From contig PJAB01000202.1 of the NCBI GenBank assembly GCA_002887195.1, positions 1 through 34,491 on the forward strand: a stretch of DNA of 34,491 bases. Direction: 5' to 3'. Origin of the DNA: Chrysochromulina parva (Eukaryota > Haptophyta > Prymnesiales > Chrysochromulinaceae). The notes under the pieces are model-generated. The model saw nothing but the letters and a program-made list of their open reading frames with translations, did not search any database and had not been told where the DNA came from. The position numbers and the translations under genes were made by a program. Shown here piece by piece: positions 1 to 8,281 of this stretch (position 1 is the stretch's first letter; each line of letters begins with the position of its first letter).

Positions 1-484
1 TCCGATGCAGGAAAGGCGCCACATTTCCGTCCGCGCTCTCCTCCCCCTCGTCCCCCCGGACCTGATCCCCCCGACTCGCGCCGTACCGGGCGCGCCGCTG
101 AGCGTGACCCGCGACACGCGTAAGGGAAGGGACGCGCGCGCCGCTCCACTTTCGATTGCATGCGATTGTAACACGACAGACGCGACAACCGGTGCTTGTG
201 TGTTGTGTAGACTCTGGGGCCCGAACGGTCCGGGGTCCGCGTCTCTAGAGACGCGTGTGTACGCACGGCGGGGGGAGCCGCGCGGTGTTGTACCGGTAGC
301 TCAACGTCAAGTCAAGTCGCTTCAGAAACGACAGACAACCTGATCAGGACCTGTTCCAATAACCCGACTGACAGACTGAACCAAATTAGGTACAGATGTC
401 CTCAAAAGGCAACCTGACTTCGATAACCGCTCGCGCGTTTTCTTGCTCGAGAGGAACACGCCTCCGCCGCACAAACCCCTCGGG
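1..484. other. 5' flank of the kinesin gene, no gene recognised
   Basis: No convincing coding sequence. A 112-codon open frame here has biased composition and no recognisable domain. The stretch holds an 18-bp perfect palindrome (238-255) and presumably the kinesin promoter and 5' UTR. The frame of the kinesin is open back to a TTG at 443, but the first in-frame ATG is at 485. Confidence 0.5.
238..255. repeat. 18-bp perfect palindrome
   Basis: The sequence CGCGTCTCTAGAGACGCG is its own reverse complement, without a spacer. It lies about 230 bp upstream of the kinesin start. It could be a site for a dimeric DNA-binding protein; the role is unknown. Confidence 0.6.
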
Positions 485-2806
485 ATGAATACCATCGAAG
501 GGCAGCAGTTTATCCGCGAACAAATCAATTGGGCACGCGCTGGCCGAGTCCCCGCACCGGCGCCCGTTTCTACGCCCGCAGCAGCCGTGCAGCACCGCAA
601 CAATGGCCTGTGCTTCTCCATCGCGTTTGGAGATGAAGAGCTCTTCTCGCGCACCATCAAGAGCGCGGAGTTTTCGATCGAAGTCGAGAACGACGGCCGA
701 AAGATCTTTGCCTTCGGCACCGTCCTCAACCAAAAGTGGCTCGAGATGCCGCTGATCCAGGCGGTCGTGGTCCCTGCTCTCAAGGAGCTCAGCAAGGCCA
801 ACGGCCATAAGATTGACTTCAATTTGCACGTGGCCATGTGCAAGGTCGACGGCAGGCTACTCGAGAAGAATACCAAGGCGAAGGCGCTCAGCTGCGTCCG
901 TAGCGCCCATGAGCCGACGGAGATTGTGCTCACGCTCGCCGACAGCACGGAGGTCAACATGGCCAAGCTCGACGCCGCCGCGCGGCGTGCACCAAAGAAG
1001 GTACATTTCCCATTCTTGCCAGGGCTGCAGGGCGCCGCCAAGCGCGAAGCGCCGCCTCCTGCCAACAATCTGTCACCCGGCGCGCTGCCATCCGTCCCTA
1101 CCAAACCAGAGAGAAGGGCCGAATCGCCTCCCACGCCGTCGGGCTGTAGCGTTTCAGCCGCGGAACCACTGTCTGACCACAAGTCCGACGTCGTGCGCAA
1201 GATTGAGGCCATGGACGCCAAGCGGGTCGAGCGCCGCCGCCGCGCGGCCGAGGCCAAGTGCCGTCGTGAGGATGACACCACGGTCGCCAAAGCCGCCGGC
1301 ATGGGCATCGAGTGCGTCGACTTCCTGCGGCTGCTCACGGCGTACCGTGGCGCCAACGGCCTCGGTGGCGAGCCCGAGCCATGCACCTTCGGCACCGACC
1401 TCTGGGCGTCCGAGGGCGGCTCCGCGGCTATCCGCGTGTGCGTCCGCAAGAGGCCAATGCTCAAGCTGGAGCGGATCGGGCACGACTTCGATGTGGTGGA
1501 CCTCGTGCCGAGGGAGGCGACGGGCAGCGCGTGCAGCGTGGCGCTCGTGGTGCACGAGCCCAAGTCGCGCATCGACCTGACCAAGGCTGTCGACACGCAT
1601 TCTTTCCGCTTCGACGGAGTCTTTGGTGAGGTTGACGGCAACGACCGAATCCATGATGCAGCCGTGCGCCCGCTCGTAGCGCACGTGGTGGCCGGCGGCG
1701 TGGCGACCGTCTTCGCCTTCGGCCAGACAGGCAGCGGAAAGACGTGCACGATGGCGGGCCATGGCCTCGCTAGCGCCATGGATGGCAACGCGCTCGGGCT
1801 CTATGCTCTCGCCGCGGCGGATGTGATAAACGCCGCGTCGGGCGCGCATCGGAGCGTCAGTATCTCGTTCTTCGAGATCTACGGCGGGCACGTGCTCGAC
1901 CTGCTGAGCCAGCGCGAGCGGCGCGAGGTGCAGGAGGACGCACGCGGCCAGATGGTCATCGTTGGGCTCACCGAGTTGCCTAATCTGGGTAGCGCTGCCG
2001 AGCTACTGCATCACGTGGCGTTGGCGCAGCGGCTGCGGGCGGTTGGTTGCACCTCGGCGAATTCGAGCTCTTCGCGCTCGCATGCAATCCTCTCCATCGT
2101 GCTGCGCGAGCAGCCGGGCGGCCCTTGCCTGGGCAAGCTCAATTTGGTCGACCTTGCGGGCTCGGAGCGTGCTGCGGACTCGACCTCCAAAGAGCGTCAG
2201 ACGCGCCTTGAGGGCGCCGAGATCAACAAGAGCCTGCTCTGCCTCAAGGAGTGCATCCGTGCGCTCGATACGGGCAGCGGGCACGTGCCCTTCCGTGGCT
2301 CGAAGCTCACCATGGTGCTGCGCGACTCGTTCGTGGGCCGCGCAAAGACTCTCATGATTGCCACCGTCGCGCCCGGCGCGGCCGCTGCCGATCACACGCT
2401 GAACACGCTTCGATATGCGCAGCGGGTGCGTGACTTCTCGGTGAAGCGAGCCAAAGTGCCCGCGGTAGCGGCCAAGCCTGACGCTCCAGAAGGCCCCAGC
2501 CTACCGCCTGCTCTTGTGGCGCCCGGCCTTGGTCTTGTGCCTCTCATGCCTCCCGCGCAACCGCGGCTCAACCGACGGGTTTCTCATCAGGACGAACTTC
2601 GGGCGGATCACGCACGGCACAGAGAGGCGCTCAAGAGTTCGCCCCCGGTGAACCCGCCTCAGCGGCGCAAGCGGACCGTGGCGACACGCTCGCCGCCGGT
2701 CTCGGCGCCCGACCAGGCGCGCGATCTGAGGCTCGCGGAAACGGGCGAGATGATGGCCAATGATGTCGAAGATGGGGGCTTGCAGCATACCCGGAGTTCC
2801 TGGTGA
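485..2806 (+). CDS. Kinesin-13 family motor protein (microtubule depolymerase type)
   Basis: Single-exon gene, 773 aa from the first ATG. The motor domain spans about residues 316-656. It opens with IRVCVRKRP, has the P-loop GQTGSGKT at 413-420, the switch I SSRSHA motif, the switch II DLAGSE motif, and HVPFRGSKLT near its end. The class-defining loop 2 KVD appears as SRID just before LTKAVDTHSFRFD, and the sequence fits kinesin-13 better than transport kinesins. Family members use ATP hydrolysis to peel tubulin from microtubule ends in spindles and in flagellar length control. The motor is internal: about 315 residues precede it, including a folded-looking block at about 40-155 that I do not recognise and a basic Arg/Lys/Glu-rich neck at about 240-285. 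The C-terminal 110 residues are Pro- and Arg-rich and probably disordered. The family call is strong; the cellular role is inferred. Confidence 0.93.
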   Translation: MNTIEGQQFIREQINWARAGRVPAPAPVSTPAAAVQHRNNGLCFSIAFGDEELFSRTIKSAEFSIEVENDGRKIFAFGTVLNQKWLEMPLIQAVVVPALKELSKANGHKIDFNLHVAMCKVDGRLLEKNTKAKALSCVRSAHEPTEIVLTLADSTEVNMAKLDAAARRAPKKVHFPFLPGLQGAAKREAPPPANNLSPGALPSVPTKPERRAESPPTPSGCSVSAAEPLSDHKSDVVRKIEAMDAKRVERRRRAAEAKCRREDDTTVAKAAGMGIECVDFLRLLTAYRGANGLGGEPEPCTFGTDLWASEGGSAAIRVCVRKRPMLKLERIGHDFDVVDLVPREATGSACSVALVVHEPKSRIDLTKAVDTHSFRFDGVFGEVDGNDRIHDAAVRPLVAHVVAGGVATVFAFGQTGSGKTCTMAGHGLASAMDGNALGLYALAAADVINAASGAHRSVSISFFEIYGGHVLDLLSQRERREVQEDARGQMVIVGLTELPNLGSAAELLHHVALAQRLRAVGCTSANSSSSRSHAILSIVLREQPGGPCLGKLNLVDLAGSERAADSTSKERQTRLEGAEINKSLLCLKECIRALDTGSGHVPFRGSKLTMVLRDSFVGRAKTLMIATVAPGAAAADHTLNTLRYAQRVRDFSVKRAKVPAVAAKPDAPEGPSLPPALVAPGLGLVPLMPPAQPRLNRRVSHQDELRADHARHREALKSSPPVNPPQRRKRTVATRSPPVSAPDQARDLRLAETGEMMANDVEDGGLQHTRSSW

Positions 2807-3030
2807 AGGAGACGTCCTGGGGAGGTGAAAAGGTCAGCTCTGACGGTTTCGTCTGCAACTAGCGCCGGAACCGATGCGAAGATGTGTTCAAATTCGGCTG
2901 CGCACCGGCGTGCCACTTTTGCGCCCCTCCTAGCGGGTATACACGCGCGGGTTTCACACCGTGCGTCGAGAGGTACATGGAGGTATTAACAGCATTTGGC
3001 CCATTCACACTCGAGATCGGTCCGTGCGAG

Positions 3031-3040
3031 CGTATATACG
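3031..3040 (+). promoter_or_regulatory. Candidate TATA element at the DEX1-like gene start
   Basis: The palindrome CGTATATACG carries TATATA at 3033-3038, only 8 bp before the first ATG (3047). If it works as a TATA box, transcription would begin near 3062-3070 and the in-frame ATG at 3077 would be used instead. That shorter start still leaves a hydrophobic N-terminus. Confidence 0.35.
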
Positions 3041-3046
3041 CCGCAC

Positions 3047-5700
3047 ATGAACGCACACTCGAGTAAAACGCTCGCGATGCTCTCTGCCATTTCCATCGCC
3101 TGCGGCCAGCACGCGGTCGCTCATAGCGATGAGCTCGTCGACCGGCTGCACAGCTCCAATCCCTTCTACGGCCGCCGGGCGCTGAATGCGACGCAGATTG
3201 ACGAGCTAGTGGCGCGCACGGCAGCTTTCACAGACGCGCAGCGTCGAGCGGATGGCCACGAGGCGTGTGGATTGGACATCGCGCTTGCGTGGACGACCAA
3301 GCTCGGCGCATCAGTGTACGCGACCCCACTGCTCGTGCCGGGCAGGGCCGTGTGGGCGAGCACCTTTGTGCGGTTCGCCGAGGCGGTGGATGGCGTCGAT
3401 GGGCACGAGAGGCCCGGTTGGCCATACGCGTTTGCGAGCTCGACATTCCACACAAGCCCGCTCAGCTTCGACGTGGATGCCGACGGCATCAACGAGATGC
3501 TCCTCATTAATTTTGAGGGCGAAGTCGTCTTCCTGAGTGAGCGCGGGCTGCCGATGCGCGGTCGCGGCTTCAAGCTTCCCAAGCTGCGCGTGCGCAAGAA
3601 TTGGTACGAGGGGCTGCACGACGTGCACACGATGCCATTCAAGCGCGTCGGCCACGGCCTCGTGCACCACGCCACCGAGGAGCAGGACGAGAGCGATGAC
3701 AGCGCGTACGCTGGGCCCGACGCGAGCGCCGCGGGCACGGCGGCGGCGGCGGCTGCGCATTGGGCAGACGACGCGGCTCCACAGGACATTGGGCCACACG
3801 GTGGTCTGAGCGCCGAGGCCGAAGCGTCCTTTGGTCTGCTCTTCGCGCACGAGCAGGGCGACGACGAGGCCGAGCTCTTCGAGGAGGAGGGTGCACGCGT
3901 GGGCGCTGCCGCCGAGGATGACGAGCCGCGGCTGCGGCGCTGGGCTTCGGCTTACGAGGACGGGCAGACTCTGCGGCGGCTCGACGAGAGTGGTTACCTG
4001 TACGTCGATGCGCACGTGCTCTCAACGCCCACGCTCTCAGACATCGACGGCGACGGCGCGCTCGACCTCCTCGTCGCAGCGTCGTACTTCATTGAGGCGG
4101 CCTCGGCGGCACGGCTCGCGCGTCATGGAGTGATTATCGAGCGCGACAAGTACGTGGCGGGCGGCGTGCTCGCGCTTGACCCTCGCACTGGCGCGGTCAA
4201 ATGGTCCGTGCACCTCGATCTAACGACCGAGCTCACGAAGCTGCGCGCATGTGCGGCTGTGCACTCTCGATCCCATCGCTCCTGCGGCGCCTCATCCCGC
4301 CTATGCCCTCGACCTTCCCCACCCGCGTGCCTCAGCCCTCGCTCATGCTGCGACTCGCCCCTAACAGCGCGGCTCGGCCCCACCTTTTGCTCCCCATCGC
4401 CCTCTCACAGACATCTACACACCGGTGAGCGTGGCGGATCTCGACGGCGACGGCACACTCGAGGTGGCTGTGGGAACGTCCATGGGCTTCCTCTACGTTC
4501 TCTCGGCGGCGGACGGCAGGCTGCGTGATGGCTTCCCTGTTCAGATGAACGAGATACAGGGCCAGGTCGTCCCCGCGGACGTCGATGGAGATGGAGCGCT
4601 CGAGCTCGTTGCCGTGGACGCCGCAGGCTCGGTGGCCGCATGGCGGCATGACGGCAGCCCTCTGTGGGAGGTGCAGGCCTCGTCGCTGAGCGTGCAGGGC
4701 GTGACGATCGTCTCGCTGCGCGACGATGGTGCGGTGCAGGTGGTCGTGCCGACGTCGGCGGGCGTGGTGCATATCTTTGAGGGCGCGACCGGTACCGAGT
4801 TGGGTACAGGATCGGGTGCTACCGGGTTCCCGCTGCGCACGGGCGGGCGCATCCTCTCATCGGTGCTCGCCGTGCATCTCTCGCCCCCTGAGCTCGCGCC
4901 TCCGCTGCTTGGGCGTGGCGCGGGCGTGGGCGGCGCCGACAGCGAGCTGCACCTCGTCTTTAGCTCCTTCGACGGCCACGTGTACGTGGTGAATGCGCGC
5001 TCGGGGTGCTACGACCGGCTCGACCTCGGCGAGGATAGTTACACCCAGGTGATCGCTGATTGTGAATGATTGCGCCTGATGACCTCGTTGATTGCGCACC
5101 TCGATCTCGTACACCCAGGTGCTCGCTGACGACTTGACGGGCAACGGCATGCTCGACCTCCTCGTGAGCACGATGAATGGCCACCTCTTCTGCTTCGAGA
5201 CAGACACGCCGTGGACCCCGCTGCGCGCGTGGCGCTCGCAGGCCCAGGGGCGTAACGTCTTCCAGCCACGCGAGGGGTTCCAGGGCGTGGTCATCAGCGG
5301 TGTGCCGAGCGGCCGGCACGCGCCGCGCGCCGTCACGGGCGTGCGCTTCCCGCTCGAGATTGAGCTGCACGACGCGCGCCGCGTGCCGGGCACGCGCGTG
5401 CACCGGCTCGAGGTGCGCCTCGGGCGCGAGCTGCTGCTCAACCGCACGTACGAGTTGCGCGAGGGCACACAGCTCTTGGTCGTGCGTGAAGAGCTGCCGA
5501 GCCCCGCGCAGCCCTTCGAGGGCCTCCTCACGGTGCAGATGACAAATGAGCACGGCCAGTACTTTGAGGACGTGATCTCGATGAGCGTCAATGCGGGCTT
5601 CGAAAGCATCCTCAAGTATGTCACGCTGCTTCCCCTGGCGGCCGCAACGATCGCGATGACACTCGCGTCGATTGCGACGCGGACGCCGTTGCCGATTTGA
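3047..5700 (+). CDS. DEX1-like FG-GAP/VCBS-repeat secreted membrane protein, three exons
   Basis: Exons 3047-4250, 4411-5048 and 5119-5700 join in phase to give 807 aa, close to plant DEX1 (about 900 aa). Both junctions were set by matching DEX1 family wording: LRAYIYTPVSVADLDGDG spans the first, and SYTQVLADDL spans the second. The N-terminus is a likely signal peptide (LAMLSAISIACGQHAVA). Calcium-binding FG-GAP motifs of the type DxDxDG occur at about residues 142, 332, 411 and 459. An acidic, Ala-rich insertion lies at about 200-310. A C-terminal hydrophobic segment (LLPLAAATIAMTLASIA) probably anchors the protein with its repeats outside the cytosol. In plants DEX1 is needed for pollen exine patterning; in an alga a role in the cell surface, scales or secretory pathway is only inference. 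The ATG at 3077 is an alternative start. Confidence 0.85.
4251..4410 (+). other. Intron 1 of the DEX1-like gene
   Basis: 160-bp phase-1 intron, GTGCGG at the donor and CTCTCACAG at the acceptor, with a C/T-rich second half. Splicing restores a Tyr codon (T + AC) and the family motif RAYIY. The exonic frame happens to stay open through the intron, so an unspliced reading would run on to 4528 and lose the repeats. Confidence 0.85.
5049..5118 (+). other. Intron 2 of the DEX1-like gene, flanked by a direct repeat
   Basis: 70-bp phase-0 intron, GTGATC to CACCCAG. Without removal, translation stops at a TGA at 5067-5069. Both junctions carry the same sequence, TACACCCAG|GTG(A/C)TCGCTGA, one mismatch over 20 bp, so donor and acceptor both read AG|GT. 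Because of the repeat the exact splice point rests on the GT-AG rule and the family protein sequence. Confidence 0.85.
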
Positions 5701-6044
5701 AGGACGACCGACATTTCTCGTGCAGCCATAGATTTTGAGAGATAGGTAGACTGACCTTTGACGCTTTCGAGCTCGAGTGAAAACGAGTCTATTGCGGATA
5801 TACGTAGAGTATGTATCGTATGTGGACCTATCGGGTGAATACAGCGCTCAGATGTACCACCTCGCCTCCCCACAACCCTCCACACCTAGAGGTAGGCTTT
5901 CATGCTGACTTGGCCCGGCCTGGCTTGCAACTCGGCAACGCGCTACGCAGTGTGCTGCGCATCTGTTAAAGGGTAGCAGATGACTCGAGCAGATGACCTA
6001 CGGGTCGGGCCCGAGTCTTTCTGTCGGTGTGATGGACCGTCACA
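5701..6044. other. Convergent intergenic region
   Basis: Lies between the 3' ends of the DEX1-like gene (+) and the DNA polymerase gene (-), so it should hold two 3' UTRs and polyadenylation sites. I see no gene, strong repeat or recognisable element. Confidence 0.5.
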
Positions 6045-8192
6045 TCAGGCGTTGCGATTCGTCGGATCGACAAGCTTTGCAAAGGCGTTGGTGCCGCACG
6101 CAAGCACACGAAGGATGTCCTCTTCCGACTGCACGTACTTGAACGGCAAGGGCTCGAGCTTCCCGAGCGTGATCACCTCGGGAGGTCGGCCAGCTTGCGC
6201 ATCGACTACCACCTTCGTCTCGGTCGTTCCCTCTCGGTCGCCACGAGCGACAAAGCAATGAGCCCCGAGGTAGAGGCCAAGGTCGATGGCGCGCAGCCGC
6301 ATCAATCGGTTCAGAGTCCTCGTCCCTGTCCACGCAAGCCGCGCGAACGGGAGCTCTTCAGGGTGAGAGCACACGACCAGGTCGATCCGATGGAGCTTGC
6401 CCGTGCGCGCACTGCGCCAGATGCCAAAGAACTTGTCGTGGTGGTCGTGCTGGAGGTTCTCGAAACCCTTGCTCGACTCTTGGGCCATGTGGATCTGCCT
6501 CAGGTAAGGGCGCGGGTCGTCATGACGAGAGGCGACACACTTTCTGCTAAAGTACGCCTCGCCCTTGGGCAGCACACGCCCCTGCTCGACGAGAACGCCG
6601 AGCAGAATGTCGAGCACGAAGACCGGCCCTTGGCTACTCAGGAAGCTAGCCATCTCCTCCTTGTGCCACAAAAGGATGTCCACATCGTGCCCTGCCCTCC
6701 CACGCGTGCGCCCGCCGCCCACAAGCTCGGCATGCCAGCCGGCGGCGCGCGGCACTCGAAGCGCGCGCACGGTCTCTCTCACCGTCTTGAGCATCTCGCA
6801 CGCATCTTCGGCGGGCACGGGCTCCTGCAGCTGCTCGTGGAACCTGAGTGAGTGATCGAGCCTGTGGCCACCGTGCAGCTCGCGCACGATCTCCGGGCGA
6901 TCTCGGAGCTGAGCGATCGAGCGGATGTTGCGCTCGTGGACCAACTTGATCGCAGTCATCGCGCTGATGCACAGCACCGACGACAGCTCCACCTTCGCCG
7001 GCCCGTCAGTCATGGGCCTAGTGGCCTTGTGCTCATGCCGATGCGCCCACATGCGCACATTGCCCTCGCTGTCGAGCGGCGCCTCGCCACGTTCAAAGCG
7101 AGCCAGGGTGCGTTGGCAGGTGCCGGTCTGGAAGATCTCGACAATCTTCGTCGCATTCGACTTTCCTAAAAAGGGCTCCTCCATCAACCGCTCGATCGTG
7201 CCCGTCCGCCCACGCGCTTGGAGCGACTCCCTCAGCGACCAAGAGAGACCCTTGACAACGGCCCTCGCACGCGCGTACTGAAGTGCTTCCGTGTTGGTTG
7301 CCTTGCACTCGGGGTCGGCCCAGTCGTCGCCCTGGCAGGCTAATTCGAACTTTTCGAGCTTGCGCAGCGCTTTTTCGAGCGCGCTGGTCCCAAACGGCCC
7401 AACGTCAGGGAAGGCCTTGCAGAGCATCTGCTCAACAGCGGTGAGCTCCTTACCAGCCGTGGCGTCCATTATGCAGGATGACGACCCAATCGTGCGGGGG
7501 CGCTTCGCAAGTGTCACTCTGCTATCTTTCACGAGGCTGTCTTCGTCGCTGTCATACGCGGTCACCAGTTGGAGGCTTGCAGTTGGATGCGCCCTGTCGC
7601 CACCGCCATGCAGGAGCTCGCCGACCGCCACGCTCTCGTTGATCTGGCGCAGGAGAAGCAGCGTGCCGTCGGCGCACTGCACGACCGCTGTCTTGCTTCG
7701 CTGCAGCTGCCTCGAAGCCTCCCGCACGTCGAGCGGCATCGGCTCACACGCCGCGCGCTGGTGTGGCTCTAAAGGGGCCGGCGGCAGCAGCGACGGCAGC
7801 GGCTCGGCTGTGTCGCCGTCATCGAGCAGAGGTGGCAACGGCATTGGCGACGCGACGTTCATAGCTGCCTCGAGCACGTGTGCTGGCATCACTCGTACAA
7901 CGTGATCCCCCGTCATGTCCATGAGGACACGCACGCCAGGGTGCAGCAACGCCATACTCCCGGTTCTCACTGCGCTCAGGCTGCCATCTTCATTCTCGAT
8001 ACGCACAGAATTTCTGCCAATGCATTCAATGCGCACCTCGCCAGTCGCCTCAACATAAAGCCTGAGATGCTCTCGAGAAATTACGAGCGGCAAGTCTTTG
8101 AAGTTCGACCGGCCAACGATCGCAGTGTCTTTCAACTCGGCGGTGGCTGACCAGCCAGCGGTGGTCTGAAAGACCTCGACAGTGTATCGCAT
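6045..8192 (-). CDS. Family X DNA polymerase (TdT/Pol mu-like) with N-terminal FHA domain
   Basis: Single-exon gene, 715 aa. The catalytic domain occupies roughly residues 240-715. It has the nucleotidyltransferase motif GGGRTRGRAGHDVDILL with metal-binding Asp503 and Asp505, the third Asp604 in HRIDLVV, and downstream LAWTGTRTLNRLMRLRA, equivalent to the sugar- and template-contacting GW segment of TdT and Pol mu/lambda. GHDVD is the TdT/mu form. The first 90 residues resemble an FHA phosphothreonine-binding domain: G27-R28, S39-R-E-H42 and N61-S62 sit where FHA ligand-binding residues sit. Family X repair polymerases normally carry a BRCT domain there. Gap filling in end joining or base excision repair is the expected activity; recruitment through a phosphorylated scaffold such as XRCC1/XRCC4 is inferred from FHA domains in PNKP, aprataxin and APLF. 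A linker of about 140 residues separates the domains. Confidence 0.88.
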   Translation of the reverse strand: MRYTVEVFQTTAGWSATAELKDTAIVGRSNFKDLPLVISREHLRLYVEATGEVRIECIGRNSVRIENEDGSLSAVRTGSMALLHPGVRVLMDMTGDHVVRVMPAHVLEAAMNVASPMPLPPLLDDGDTAEPLPSLLPPAPLEPHQRAACEPMPLDVREASRQLQRSKTAVVQCADGTLLLLRQINESVAVGELLHGGGDRAHPTASLQLVTAYDSDEDSLVKDSRVTLAKRPRTIGSSSCIMDATAGKELTAVEQMLCKAFPDVGPFGTSALEKALRKLEKFELACQGDDWADPECKATNTEALQYARARAVVKGLSWSLRESLQARGRTGTIERLMEEPFLGKSNATKIVEIFQTGTCQRTLARFERGEAPLDSEGNVRMWAHRHEHKATRPMTDGPAKVELSSVLCISAMTAIKLVHERNIRSIAQLRDRPEIVRELHGGHRLDHSLRFHEQLQEPVPAEDACEMLKTVRETVRALRVPRAAGWHAELVGGGRTRGRAGHDVDILLWHKEEMASFLSSQGPVFVLDILLGVLVEQGRVLPKGEAYFSRKCVASRHDDPRPYLRQIHMAQESSKGFENLQHDHHDKFFGIWRSARTGKLHRIDLVVCSHPEELPFARLAWTGTRTLNRLMRLRAIDLGLYLGAHCFVARGDREGTTETKVVVDAQAGRPPEVITLGKLEPLPFKYVQSEEDILRVLACGTNAFAKLVDPTNRNA

Positions 8193-8281
8193 TTTGACGC
8201 GCGCGGCAAAGTTGCGCGCCGTTGTGAATGTGAATGCACCCCGATTACATGTACGTGAAGAAGAAATTCTTGCTACTGTGA
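8193..8281. promoter_or_regulatory. Very short bidirectional promoter region
   Basis: Only 89 bp separate the divergent start codons of the FHA-polymerase and the P450. Directly against the polymerase ATG is a near-palindrome, TTTGACGCGCGCGGCAAA (8193-8210), with one mismatched pair and some likeness to the E2F core. Two GTGAATG copies (8224 and 8230) follow. Function is inferred. Confidence 0.45.

Noticed and set aside
5..343. 112-codon frame at the window start
   Set aside because: No domain and biased composition; it could be a fragment but nothing supports coding.
322..1788. 488-codon minus-strand frame opposite the kinesin
   Set aside because: It lies over the conserved motor domain on the other strand and shows only Ser/Ala/Leu-rich composition with no domain. 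Third-position GC bias keeps such shadow frames open.
4425..5069. Separate 214-aa FG-GAP protein
   Set aside because: It is the second exon of the DEX1-like gene plus intron read-through; there is no ATG and the phases match the flanking exons.
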